Origin: Isoetes taiwanensis
Taxonomy: Eukaryota; Streptophyta; Lycopodiopsida; Isoetales; Isoetaceae
Length of the DNA stretch: 64,000 nt
Reading direction: 5' to 3'
Assembly: GCA_021234155.1 (NCBI GenBank)
Contig: JAJEKV010000006.1
Coordinates: 23,623,568-23,687,567, forward strand
Program-made: the position numbers and the translations under genes
Shown: piece by piece, positions 1 to 9,132 of the stretch
Layout: every line of letters starts with the position of its first letter
Numbering within the stretch: position 1 is the first letter of the stretch
The notes under the pieces: model-generated
Told to the model about the DNA's origin: nothing
What the model saw: the letters and a program-made list of their open reading frames with translations, nothing else
The model's database searches: none

Positions 1-1302
1 ACCATCCAGATGGTGTCTCCCATCCCGGTTCTACCAATGCCGCATTCATCACCAAGGGACAATTGTTGGTCTATGCCACGGCTGGAAGCATCGGAAGCTT
101 ATAGTTCCTTTTCTATACACTCCTTCTTCTTCTTTTGGGGATGGACTGCGAAATTGCCTCACCGCTTTGGAGTAGTTAGACCAGCCTCCTTGCTCCTTGA
201 AGCTCACTGTTTCTTTTCACGCTTGCCACCACTTGCATTGCCTTGCTTCCCATAATTGGGGTTGTATTGCGGTCGCTAGTCGCTTTGGACTTACCCTTGG
301 GCTATAGCCTCCTGTGCTCTTCCCCTTATCTTGGAAATATTGCTGCCTTGGTGCATGCTCTTGTGATCCGGTCCCTTGCAAACTCACGGCCCTTTGACTC
401 TCGCCTTCGATCACGGTCTTTGGGTTTATTGCCCTAACAAACTTGCGGATCTCTTCATTCAACCCTTCGATATAGCCCTCTACCACATGTCTTTCACTTA
501 ACTTTGGCACATAAAGCCTCAATCTCATAAATTCCTCGGTCTATTTCTGGGTGATTTGTTGCCTTCTTTGCAACACAGCCAAGCTTTGCATCATGTTGCA
601 CTTATGTTCCCTTGCGCGTAATGGCGTTTGAGCGCCTTTAGCAAACTTCTTGAACTTTTAAAGCTGTCCTGCTTTCAGCCCATGTGCTTTAGCATATCCC
701 TTCCACCATATTCTGGCTGCCCCCTTGAGGTTTGTTGTTGCTACCCTGCCTTTGTCCTTATCCTTCATGCCATAAGCGTTGCCATACTCGCTCATCTCAT
801 CGAGCCAAGCCTCCGCTTCCATTCCGGATCTGTTGTCTCACGAGCTGCTCTAGCTTCTACGGCTTTCCACACATTGCTAAGCGCGGAGTCAACCTTCTTC
901 TGGTAATCAGATTGTGATCTATCCCTGTCACGGTTTGGATTCTCCCGGCGTTCTCGTCTCTCTTCCTCCTGTTCCTCTGATCCAGAGTCTGTGTCTGAGC
1001 TAGAGTCTGAAGATCCCGAACTAGGAGATCTTCTCCTTCGGTTTCTCTTCCTTTGGTGTCCTTTGTTCGGCCAGTGTGTTTGAGCAAGGGCACGTTCGAT
1101 CTTGCCCTCCCCGCTCCTGCTTCCCACCTAGCAATGCCCTTATGTCATGGATGTCGGATCTGATCTGGGATAGCTCTTCCTCTGGTGTTACTGCCTCAAA
1201 CTCTGGGCGCAGATTTCTCGGCTGGAATCGTCTTGGTGGGGTACGCTCCTGCTCGCGTTGCCTCTGTTCCTCAAAATTTCTAGGTACTCTTGCTGCATGC
1301 AC
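1..1302 (-). pseudogene. Ty3/gypsy-type Gag remnant (runs off left edge)
   Basis: Gag would form the retrotransposon capsid and bind its RNA. Three overlapping minus-strand reading frames read in gag order. 1302-1021 is a charged N-terminal part with the segment EEELSQIRSDIHDIRALLGG. 1127-792 is a Ser/Asp/Glu/Arg-rich middle. 528-217 is the C-terminal part with VVEGYIEGLNEEIRKFV, which matches the plant Retrotrans_gag pattern (a Y/F-I-x-GL segment, then hydrophobic helices and a basic tail). The frame changes between the parts show decay or sequencing error. No zinc knuckle or protease is seen before the window edge. It belongs to the element whose 5' LTR is at 5941-7546. I infer Ty3/gypsy from gag style only, because pol is outside the window. 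Confidence 0.6.
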
Positions 1303-1309
1303 ATTAGAG

Positions 1310-1717
1310 TGAGTTCGATCATTAGTTTCTTGTTTTGGGTGTTACGTTGCTTGTTTGTTCATGCAATTTGAGGGGACAATTGTATACAAAGAGACATATT
1401 TACGATCATAATTTATATTCATGCATATGATAATATTTTTTTAACATTCAAACATATGAGGAAAACAACAATCCTAATTCTACTCTTGGAATTTCTTCAA
1501 GTAATGGGGTTGTCTTGGATGAATTTGTTCACTTGAGTTGTACCAATTGTTCCCCTAGGTTCCCGAGGACATTCGTGGGCGTACCTCCTTGAAGTGCGTT
1601 CAACAAGTCTTCAATCTTCTGTCCGCCGACGTATAATAGGCTCTGCGATTCTGCCAATCTGGGTGCCGTCTGTAGGGAATACTAAGTCGAAGACACTCAA
1701 TGCCATCGTTCTCTTGA
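1310..1717. other. AT-rich gap in the retrotransposon with a PBS-like motif
   Basis: This interval has no coding frame. At 1661-1680 the plus strand reads GGGTGCCGTCTGTAGGGAAT, close to the GGCGCCGTCTGTGGGRA motif that follows the 5' LTR of many plant gypsy elements. It could be the edge of a nested, plus-strand LTR remnant. Only the motif supports this; I see no paired LTR. Confidence 0.25.
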
Positions 1718-2374
1718 CTAGGATGACATGGTTACGATGTTTGAGGGCATCTGAGCATGACTTCCAAATCCAGAGGGCGATAAGCATGAAGACTCCCTCT
1801 TCTCCCCCGCGGGCTGAACTGGCGATGTATCATTTGCTATCCTTCCATCTAAGAGCAAAGGAAGGTAGAACCTAAGGGCTTTGTCATGCCCTGCTTCTCC
1901 GCCTGAAGTGATGGCCGCTCGGTGTCTCCCAGAATACTCGTCAACCAGCACTTCCACCAAGTCCACATGTCGGCTTGTAGATGGAAGATGCAAGGTTGAT
2001 GCTTCTCTTCTCTCATCTTTGGTGTTGATGCGGATGAGCTTGGCGAGGAGTCTTGATGTTGACTTTCCTTTGATTCCCATGCTCTCTGAATGGCCAAGAA
2101 CTCTTCTTCCGGTTGGTAGCTCTTGCTTTCGGCCATCATCATCATCTTGGGTGTAGGCTTCGATATCGTAGATGTCGGCGGTGTAGGTTCTGGCTTCCCT
2201 TATACTGATGGGAAAGTCTTGAGTTTCCCTGTCGATGAAGTCGTCGAGCACAGGGTCTTGTCGTAGGAGATACAACAATTCATCCACTCTGTAGCCCCTG
2301 TCTCGGCACTCGGGAAGATTCTTGATATCATGGAGGCTTAAATATGGCTCTCCTTGAATGATCACTGGGGTCAA
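1718..2374 (-). CDS. Unrecognised 218-aa ORF in the pre-gag region
   Basis: An open frame of 218 codons on the element's coding strand. The N-terminal third is acidic and looks like a folded coding sequence (PYLSLHDIKNLPECRDRG, then LLYLLRQDPVLDDFIDRE). An Asp run follows at about residue 75, and the rest is basic and Ser-rich. I do not recognise a domain. It lies between the second pre-gag cassette (2590-3160) and gag (1302), so it may be an extra retrotransposon protein or the true start of Gag, separated from the rest by the AT-rich gap. The C-terminal part may be out of frame. A real gene product is likely only for the first half. Confidence 0.35.
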   Translation of the reverse strand: MTPVIIQGEPYLSLHDIKNLPECRDRGYRVDELLYLLRQDPVLDDFIDRETQDFPISIREARTYTADIYDIEAYTQDDDDGRKQELPTGRRVLGHSESMGIKGKSTSRLLAKLIRINTKDERREASTLHLPSTSRHVDLVEVLVDEYSGRHRAAITSGGEAGHDKALRFYLPLLLDGRIANDTSPVQPAGEKRESSCLSPSGFGSHAQMPSNIVTMSS

Positions 2375-2499
2375 GCTTGTGATCCCTCGTCCCAGTGGTG
2401 GGGCTCTTCGCGTTGCTCGAGTCCATCCTCGAAACTCTGGATCTCTTGTTCCACCGGTTGCCTCTCTCTGAGCTAGGTCGATGTCTTACCTGACTCTTG

Positions 2500-2600
2500 A
2501 CTCTTGTTCTTCTTCTTCTTCTTCTTCTTCCTCCTGGTCAATGTAGGCTTCTTTTGACCTCCACATCTACTCCTCCTCTGCGGTGCCATGGCCATTGGCT
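2500..2600. repeat. TTC/GAA low-complexity tract
   Basis: A run of TTCTTC near 2506-2532 within a polybasic stretch of the element's coding strand (short Arg/Lys-rich frame beginning near 2590). It is probably part of the pre-gag coding cassette rather than an independent microsatellite. Confidence 0.4.
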
Positions 2601-3160
2601 CAATGTCTAAAATTTTTGGGCTGGTGAAGAACACTTTCTACTTTTTCTTTCCATTAAAATCAATCCAAAAATTTTGAGCTCTCCTAGCTTAGTTTGACCC
2701 CTGAGTGATAAGAATATGGCTCTGGCTGCATTATAAGAGATATCTCCTCTTATTGGGAGGCCCCACATATAATCTGGGCGGGCGGGTTGCTTTGTTTTCT
2801 AGGTACTTTTCTCGTTTGGTATGTCCCGGAGAATTGTCTTGAGGGTTTGTATTGGGTGCAAAAGTATCCTATGCAAGGTGGGAGTTCTACTAAGAATGGT
2901 CCTATCTTAGCATGGAACTTCGGACATAATGTCTGGTAGAAGGGTGTGGCATTGATGGTGGCCTCCACATCGATCCGCTTAAAAACATTGAAGAGCGAAT
3001 TGATGTCGACCTCGGCCACATGGTATGTGTTGTACCATCGCTGAACATAGAGGTTGCCATGGAGTATGAGCAGCTGGGGATGATAAACAGATGTGAAAGC
3101 GCCTTAGGGGTCTGGGAAATCGGCTTGGAGTGAAGAGCAATGTTGTAGGGCACAAATGGC
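2590..3160 (-). pseudogene. Second pre-gag coding cassette, unknown protein, frameshifted
   Basis: Two overlapping minus-strand frames (3153-2902 and 3060-2750) read as one coding region broken by at least one frameshift near 3085, and protein-like sequence continues in another frame to about 2630. Recognisable segments include WYNTYHVAEVDINSLFNVF and ATPFYQTLCPKFHAKIGPF. The mix of aromatic and hydrophobic residues is typical of a folded protein, but I cannot place it in a family. It sits downstream of its own TATA-like box (3171-3180) and of three hairpin repeats (3351-3835), mirroring the layout of the histone-like cassette. Its role is unknown. Confidence 0.4.
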
Positions 3161-3170
3161 CCCCAGGGTC

Positions 3171-3180
3171 CTATTTATAG
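3171..3180 (-). promoter_or_regulatory. TATA-like box before second cassette
   Basis: The minus strand reads CTATAAATAG. The same ten bases occur at 5325-5334 before the histone-like ORF. Both lie between hairpin repeats and a coding cassette. That this is an internal promoter is inferred from position and motif. Confidence 0.4.
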
Positions 3181-3350
3181 GCAAAACTCTAAATTTGGGA
3201 AAATTCAAGGTTGGGAAGTATCTATGATTCTAAGGCCTAGATGTGCAATTCATAGGTTAACTATGCTAAAACTGCTTCTAAGGGTCGTATGACAGCAATT
3301 TTCAGCTATCCTGTGGGGAAATGTGGATGAATTAAGGCAATTTTGGGGGA

Positions 3351-3423
3351 ACCACTCACACAGTGCGCGAGAGCTAGTTAGGAAAAAAATCCTAAGTGTC
3401 CTGGGTGCACTCTGTGAGGGGTT
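3351..3423. repeat. Hairpin repeat copy 1
   Basis: First of five copies of a roughly 73-bp unit. The outer arms are CCACTCACACAGTGCGC and GCGCACTCTGTGAGGGG (inverted and imperfect); the inner arms are TTAGGA and TCCTAA. The whole unit can fold into one long stem with a small loop. Copies lie only inside the retrotransposon's pre-gag region. Confidence 0.85.
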
Positions 3424-3555
3424 GAGCTCTGTTTGGGTCGAGGATCATGCCAATCCTGCCAACTAAGGGTGAATTCCTACATATCTCGAGAAGATAGGTC
3501 GAATTGAGCCCTTACTTGCTTCATTTGGGCAAGTTTTGGCCAAGATTAGGGGTCA

Positions 3556-3630
3556 ACCACTCACCGCGGTCTTGGCGAGAGCTAGTTAGGAAAAATTCCC
3601 AAGTGTCCTGGGCGCACTCTGTGAGGGGTT
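3556..3630. repeat. Hairpin repeat copy 2
   Basis: Same unit as at 3351, about 205 bp away. The left arm is degraded (CACCGCGGTC), while the right arm and the core are kept. Confidence 0.85.
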
Positions 3631-3761
3631 GGGCCTTGTTTGAGCTAGGGTTGGCCAATTTACATAAATTAAGGGTCAAATCCTATCAACTAGGTCGAGT
3701 TGAGTCTAATGGTGTGCTTACTTTACGCATTTGGTCATGTTTTGGGGCGATTCGGTGCTCA

Positions 3762-3835
3762 ACCACTCACCACAATCTTGCGAGAACTAGTTAGGAAAAA
3801 AAATCCTAAGTGGCACAGGCACTCTGTGAGGGGTT
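3762..3835. repeat. Hairpin repeat copy 3
   Basis: Same unit, about 206 bp beyond copy 2. The left arm is partly degraded and the right arm has a small deletion. Copies 1-3 share similar flanks, so the group behaves as a diverged tandem array with a period of about 205 bp. Confidence 0.85.
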
Positions 3836-3978
3836 CGGCCTAAAACACTAAGTTTTGCTCCAATTTTGCTAATTTTAAATGCAGAGGTTTGTAATACACC
3901 TTGATTAAGACAGATTCGACACATTAACTTATCCAAAATTGCAACTATTACTTACAAAAGTTCACTTACAATGACTAA

Positions 3979-4362
3979 TTATAATTCTTTCTTAATGAAC
4001 TTAGCAAGCCTCATATCCTTTGGCATACTCGTTACTCTTTTTGCATGCATAGCACATGCAATTGAGTCTTCGAAGCTCTGTACTATATGTTGCTCTGCCG
4101 CCTCTGTGCGCGCCGAAGCATATCATCAAGTAACTAAGCGAGACTTGTCGAACTCACCCAGAACTTCCCTTGTGAGTCGTGCAAAGGAGGCTCTATGGAT
4201 GAGGAAGCCGTAGCTCTGCTGAAAATGCTTGATCTCCTTGGCCGCTGTCGAAAACTTGGAATCCGCATGTCTCTTCATTGGCTTCTTTGGTGGCTCTGGT
4301 TTCTCAGGTGGCGGTTTGAGCGTGTTCTTCCTTGTCGGCCGACCTCCTTCCACCCAAGTCAC
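3979..4362 (-). pseudogene. Histone H3-like fold carried by the LTR retrotransposon, two internal stops
   Basis: Histone H3 pairs with H4 in the nucleosome core. Read in a single frame from 4362 to the stop at 3979-3981, the translation aligns without gaps to the H3 fold. An alpha-N-like segment (KEIKHFQQS) comes first, then alpha-1 (FARLTREVLGEF), alpha-2 ([13 protein letters not shown]) and a strongly conserved alpha-2/L2/alpha-3 block ([18 protein letters not shown]). Loop 1 has the length of canonical H3, with no CENH3-like insertion. Two adjacent TGA codons (4126-4128 and 4123-4125) fall at the start of alpha-2, so this copy cannot make the whole fold. A Pro/Lys-rich linker precedes the fold. 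It lies just downstream of the ORF with the H3 tail (5224-4454) on the same strand, separated by one frame change. Capture of a host H3 gene by the element is my inference. Confidence 0.8.
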
Positions 4363-4453
4363 CTTATGCTCCTCGTAATATTTAGAGTATTCTTAGTACA
4401 TTTTCATGAGCAATTATACTCTTCGAGCTCCTTTCGGTGCCTTGAGGTCTTGC

Positions 4454-5224
4454 TTAAGCGTGCGGGGACTCCCTTTGTGGTTTCGGCTTCTTTGTACTGT
4501 CACTGGGATGCTTCGGCGACGGCCACCTAGGGTATGGGGATGCGCTTGCTACAACGTCCTCCTCCCGCGCTGTGTTTGAGGGTCCCGAGCCTTCAGCTGG
4601 GTCGGGTCTTCTAACTTCTCTATCCGACTCTGTGTCAGATGAGGATGGCGGTTTCTCCGGGTCTGGCTCCTGGATCGTTACTCCCTTGGCCGGAGTCTTC
4701 TTCTTTTTCGGTTTCTCCGCCGGTCGCTCTGGATCCTTCCCCTTCTCCGCTCTCACTCTCTCCCGCTCTTCCCTGCGCTTCTTCTTTTCCTCCCTCCTCT
4801 GTTTCTTCTCTTCTTTCTTCTTGCGCCGCTCCTCCTTTTCTTTGCGGCGCTCCGCCTTGGTTTTCTTCTTCTCGCCTTCCTCCCTTTTTCTCTTCCCTTT
4901 CTTGTGCGCTTGCTCTGTGTTAGTGCCGTCTCCGAAAATTTCTCTCTCCAGCTCCCTCTTCAACTCCTCGGCCGCGTCCATATCAACTTCGATCTCCTCC
5001 GATGCCTCGAGATCTTGGGCTGTTCTTCCTTCTTCGGTGTTAGGGTTAGGCTGATCCACCTCCACATTAGGATTAGGTTGATTCCTCCTCTTGGCATTAG
5101 GACTAGGTTGATCTACACATTCCTCCATGTTCTCGGGATGGTGGGCCTTCTCTTGACCCGGCTCTTGGGCGCTCACATATCCATCAGGCATAACCTTGCG
5201 GGCGGTCTGCTTCGTTCGAGCCAT
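4454..5224 (-). CDS. Retrotransposon ORF opening with the histone H3 tail (ARTKQTARK)
   Basis: This 256-codon ORF starts ATG GCT CGA ACG AAG and reads MARTKQTARK, identical to H3 residues 1-9 after the initiator Met (including K4 and K9). It then departs from H3. Residues 11-75 hold short NQPNPN-type repeats and acidic segments; 75-100 is acidic and helical (MDAAEELKRELEREIFGDG); 105-175 is a dense Lys/Arg/Glu charged helix; 176-256 is Pro/Ser-rich and disordered-looking. The H3 histone fold follows at 4362-3979 in another frame, so the ancestral product was probably H3 tail, long charged insert, then H3 fold. A TATA-like box lies about 100 bp upstream, with two hairpin repeats beyond it. The PBS and LTR of the same element lie at 5920-7546. 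Ordinary H3 proteins have about 135 residues and no such insert. Confidence 0.75.
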   Translation of the reverse strand: MARTKQTARKVMPDGYVSAQEPGQEKAHHPENMEECVDQPSPNAKRRNQPNPNVEVDQPNPNTEEGRTAQDLEASEEIEVDMDAAEELKRELEREIFGDGTNTEQAHKKGKRKREEGEKKKTKAERRKEKEERRKKKEEKKQRREEKKKRREERERVRAEKGKDPERPAEKPKKKKTPAKGVTIQEPDPEKPPSSSDTESDREVRRPDPAEGSGPSNTAREEDVVASASPYPRWPSPKHPSDSTKKPKPQRESPHA

Positions 5225-5324
5225 GTCTTTGTTTGACGAATTTCGAGCTCTGGCGCCTAAAGATCGTTTTCTTGGGCGAGCTGTTCTCCGGGGGTACTGG
5301 GGACAAAATGGGAACCCTAACTTT

Positions 5325-5334
5325 CTATTTATAG
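5325..5334 (-). promoter_or_regulatory. TATA-like box before the H3-tail ORF
   Basis: The minus strand reads CTATAAATAG, about 100 bp upstream of the ATG at 5224 and outside the LTR. It is identical to the box at 3171-3180. An internal promoter is inferred. Confidence 0.4.
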
Positions 5335-5440
5335 GAAGGGAAGATTTAGGGTTTGGACCTGCAATTTCATATGGGGAAAAAAATCTAGGGGCATTAGTGA
5401 AGATATGAGAACATTGGGTTTAATCAGCCAGAAAGTGCCT

Positions 5441-5513
5441 ACCACTCACACAGTGCGCGAGAACTAGTTAGGAATATGATCCTAAGTGGCCTGGGCGCAC
5501 TCTGTGAGGGGTT
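5441..5513. repeat. Hairpin repeat copy 4
   Basis: Near-perfect copy of the unit at 3351 with both arms kept. It lies upstream of the H3-tail ORF and its TATA-like box. Confidence 0.85.
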
Positions 5514-5655
5514 GCCTCTTTTTGGGTCCCATTTTTTTATTTTTACGGGGTTTATTAGTGTTTTAACATGCAAAACTAGCTAGAACTTAAGCATTAAGTC
5601 AAATTACATCATTAGATTAGCTCAATTATGCATCTAACTGGGTCAAGTTGGGCCA

Positions 5656-5727
5656 ACCACTCGCACAGTGCGCGAGAGGCAGTTAGGACCATAATCCTAA
5701 GTGGCCTGGGTGCACTCTGTGAGGGTT
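5656..5727. repeat. Hairpin repeat copy 5
   Basis: Same unit, 215 bp from copy 4. The left arm reads CCACTCGCACAGTGCGC and the right arm GTGCACTCTGTGAGGG. The spacing is similar to that between copies 1, 2 and 3. Confidence 0.85.
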
Positions 5728-5919
5728 CCCTCCTTTTGGCCAATTTAGGTTTGTCTAAGCCTAAAATTTATCTCTATTGCTAGCATTGTCTTACCACTGC
5801 ACTACTATTGAGAAAAAATTTTCCCAATTTTTGAGGTTCTTGCTTGGGATGTTGTTCCCAAGACTGGAAGTCTACTGTTAGTTCTAGGGAAAATGGTCAG
5901 TGCTCGATCTTGGTCTACC

Positions 5920-5939
5920 AAGATCATGCTCTGATACCA
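5920..5939 (-). other. Primer-binding site, initiator tRNA-Met
   Basis: The minus strand reads TGGTATCAGAGCATG, the standard PBS complementary to the 3' end of plant initiator tRNA-Met. It starts one base from the LTR edge at 5941, which fixes the element's orientation as minus. Confidence 0.9.
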
Positions 5940-7268
5940 CTGTGACGTCCCCTACTCCCTATCGATGCACACATCGTTATCGAAGGAGGAGCCTTCCCAC
6001 AGCGGCTACCTTGGCGGGGGGACCATCCACCTGACTCCACTCCCAGTGGAATGAGTCAGCAAGGGAAGAGTGGATGTGTCATTCACCCATCTTCCATCGG
6101 GTCGACCTATCTGCGGAAGCGCGAATAAACAAACATGAGCACAAACTAACAGTATACATAAATACAACCACCTCGAAGGGTAAACATATCATAACATCAC
6201 AGAGATAACAACATCAACATAAACAATAACAGAAGGGGAGAGATCCTACCCGGGGCTCGGACTCGAGGGGGGACCGGCGGCTTGGGCCTCCGAGGTCAAT
6301 CTTGAGCCCAAATTCATGGCAATGGATTCGGCTGGCATAGAACATGGCTGAGGGTAGTCCACACCATCCGCCCCTCCCATGCACACTTTGCAGTAGGTTG
6401 AAGAGCTTTGGGACCTAAACGTAGCTGCCCGGGTGAATAGCCGAGGGGCTACTACTACTTGGGTTGCATCTCCCCAGCCCCGATGAGGCAGGAGGGAAGT
6501 CTCCTCCCCTCTAGAAGCAACTATGCCCTTCACAGGCGGCTAGAGAGCCACTGCTCTTACTCGACTTCAACTCATTGGAAGGTGATGCATCACCCCACGA
6601 GTGTCGAGCTCATGCCTTGCCCACCGGTGACAAAGTTATTAAGCCTATCCCGCGAGAGACCCGGTGGGCCTTACACACCGGAGGGGTCAGTGCATTGTAG
6701 GGACATGTTCTTCCTTATCAGCCGGTGGATCCCTCCACCCACAACCCGGTGGGCTCACATTGCACGGGCGCATGTAATTGGGAACTCTTGGTGCTAACTA
6801 GGATCATATGCTACACTTTAAGTCTCTACCCCCTTTCCCAAGACATGGAAGTCATGAGAATGAAATACATCCAACATCATGGAACTGAATTAGAGAATAT
6901 CATCAAATCAATCTATCTACACAACGAGTTAGATTCCTTAGTTAGGGCTTATGACCTCCGGGATCTATAAGGCTTCTAGAGTGAATCTAACACATCAAAT
7001 CGACCTATTGCCATGCCCAAAGGCGGTTTGCACAACGTAAACAACTAGATACCTGCTCCTTGACCGCCCGCTGATCCTCGGGAAGGCGTCCATAATCTTG
7101 ATCTTCTTTGGAGATGGTCTGCGAATCGGTATCTGTTGGGCAAATCCGGCTTTCGAAGCTCAGCAATGCGGTTGGGGTCTGCCTTGGCGAAATGGCCCAA
7201 AGAGAACCCTAGATGTGAGGATGGGAAAGAAGCTCTAGAAAACCCTAAATCACGAATTTGAAAAGAGA

Positions 7269-7300
7269 GTTAGGGTTTAGGGTTTTAGCCCTTATATAGA
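7269..7300 (-). promoter_or_regulatory. LTR promoter: TATA box plus telo-box
   Basis: The minus strand has TCTATATAAG at 7300-7291, followed downstream by AAAACCCTAAACCCTAAC (7286-7269). Telo-boxes (AAACCCTA) near transcription starts are known from plant ribosomal-protein and cell-cycle genes. Use by this LTR is inferred. Confidence 0.45.
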
Positions 7301-7489
7301 CCCTTTTTAGGTTAGGTTAACCATTTGGCCAAATGGGTTCATGCCATTTGGAAAATGAGGTTCAAGGGGGTTTTGTTGTGTATGTTTTATTAACATGCAC
7401 AACATTCGAGGTTGCCCCCCTAGGTGCCTCTTGGTCCCTAGGTGCAACGTTCTTTGACTCTCAAGGTGCAACGTTCTATGACATGTACG

Positions 7490-7546
7490 TGTGACGTGGC
7501 AGTATAATATACGTATTAGGAACGTATATTATGCTGGAACGTCACA
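7490..7546. repeat. 57-bp palindrome at the outer LTR end
   Basis: TGTGACGTGGCAGTATAATA at the left is mirrored by TATTATGCTGGAACGTCACA at the right, around a short centre (ATTAGGA) with ACGT on both sides. Each arm holds a TGACGT core, a bZIP-type (as-1/CRE-like) site. Just outside it, GGTGCAACGTTCT occurs twice (7441 and 7465). Confidence 0.75.
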
Positions 7547-9132
7547 ACCACTCAACCCAAATTTGCCAAGAACAGGCCGGAATAGAGGAATTTGAAAAAG
7601 GGGAAGACAACACAGAAGATTGTCGAGGGCTTTGGGCAAAGCATTTGATCGAGATTTCTCTTGGAGAGACCGGTACTGAAGATTTATGCTTGAATCTGCC
7701 TTCCAAGCATCGGATATCTATGAATTACCTGATGTTACCAATTGATTTACTAATTTGAAGACATACTTGATCATGTACCCAAGACACAGAGCTTGGGATT
7801 CTGTTTATTGACTGTGTGATTCTTAAATGAATGAAAATCTGACCCTTGGAGATACTCTTGAGTATAATTTTCCCTTTGCATTCTGAGGAAAGTAAGATAG
7901 TAAGATTTCTGTGCTTGCACATAGGTATAAGACATTTGCAGTGAGAAACGCATATAGGTAAGAGCATAAAAGGTGAAGGATCATCAAAAGGCATACATAT
8001 CCCATTGAGCCAATGGAGATTTTAGCTTGCTTTGCATCCTTAAGCCAAGAAATTGCATATTTAAGTTCATGATTACATCTCAGACCATCTAAGTAGCTGC
8101 CCCTTGCTTGCAAATTATAAGTAGCTGTAGGATACATTCCAAAACCAAAGAAAGTACCCACAAAAGTCGAATTAACAAAATCTTGCTTGCTGTTTTCAGA
8201 CTGTGACAATCTGTCAGACCAAATTCCAAAATTTCAGGACATTTTGCACTTGTTTATGCAAAAAGTGTATTTGATCATTGTGTGCAGACATATTGAAAGG
8301 ATATCCAAGCATCAAAGCACAAAAGGATTCACATTTTTAGATTTGCAGAAAATTGCTCTCTGCCAGGGATATTGACCAAGTTTTGACCCAGTCAGGAGTA
8401 CATATTTGAGTGATTTGTGCTATTCATAAGGCATCTGACTTTTTACCTAACATTCTTTAGAATCTCAAGCAACTATGGCATTTGAAATCATGGTCAAATC
8501 TTTGTTGGCTTGCAAATGGCATCATTTTTTCTACAGCAATCTTTTTTCTGATTTGGGAAAGTGGTCCAAAATTTGTGTTTGAGCTTTATTCTTGGAGTTT
8601 TCTCACACAGAGTGGTTGTCTTAAAGAGCCTGGAGGTTCTAAACCATTGAGGTTGAAGGTTTTGCCAGGAACACCTTCAACACATGGCTGCTAAGTTATT
8701 ATTATGTTAATTGGGACGTCTTGTATTGAATTACAATGGTTGTAGTATGTAATAGATATTCATGGGTAAATTGTACGTTGTGGGACACGCTTGTATGGAT
8801 AATTCAGAGGTGAGGCTCCGGTAAGGTTGAGTTATTATTTCTGGATGGATGCATTATGTTATTTATGCTTAGGCATGTCCTAGAACCTTGATCCCCACTT
8901 AGTCCTTATGACTAACTCCGTTGTTGATGGTGTAAGCAGACGCGCAAGAGGCTCCGGAGTGTAGCCAAGCTTTGGGAAGGAGAGAGTAGGAATTAGATTG
9001 CAAATAAATAAACTTGTTGATTATATTATAAGAACTGGCTTGAAGCTATAATTGCTAAGTTCATGGATGTAGCGTGAGAATATTATTATTGGTTATGGGG
9101 AAATAGTTTTTGGGACCTTGGAATATTGATAT
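7547..9132. other. No supported gene
   Basis: Beyond the LTR I see no domain or consistent exon. The longest frame (8209-7823, minus) has unconvincing composition. The text resembles decayed repeat DNA. Confidence 0.5.

Larger units (their letters stand above)
5941..7546 (-). mobile_element. 5' LTR of the histone-carrying retrotransposon
   Basis: The ends are TGTGACGTCC on the left and GGAACGTCACA on the right, giving matching terminal inverted bases, and the PBS abuts the left end. Length is about 1.6 kb. A TATA-like sequence (minus strand TCTATATAAG, 7291-7300) with telo-box repeats just downstream marks the likely U3/R boundary. The matching 3' LTR lies outside the window, so age and exact ends cannot be confirmed. 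No coding sequence is supported inside it. Confidence 0.75.

Noticed and set aside
3979-4362. CENH3 (centromeric H3) identity
   Set aside because: Loop 1 has canonical H3 length and the tail is canonical; centromeric H3s have longer loop 1 and divergent tails.
4572-5054. 160-codon plus-strand ORF rich in Ser and Phe
   Set aside because: Antisense shadow of the Lys/Glu-rich histone-like ORF on the minus strand.
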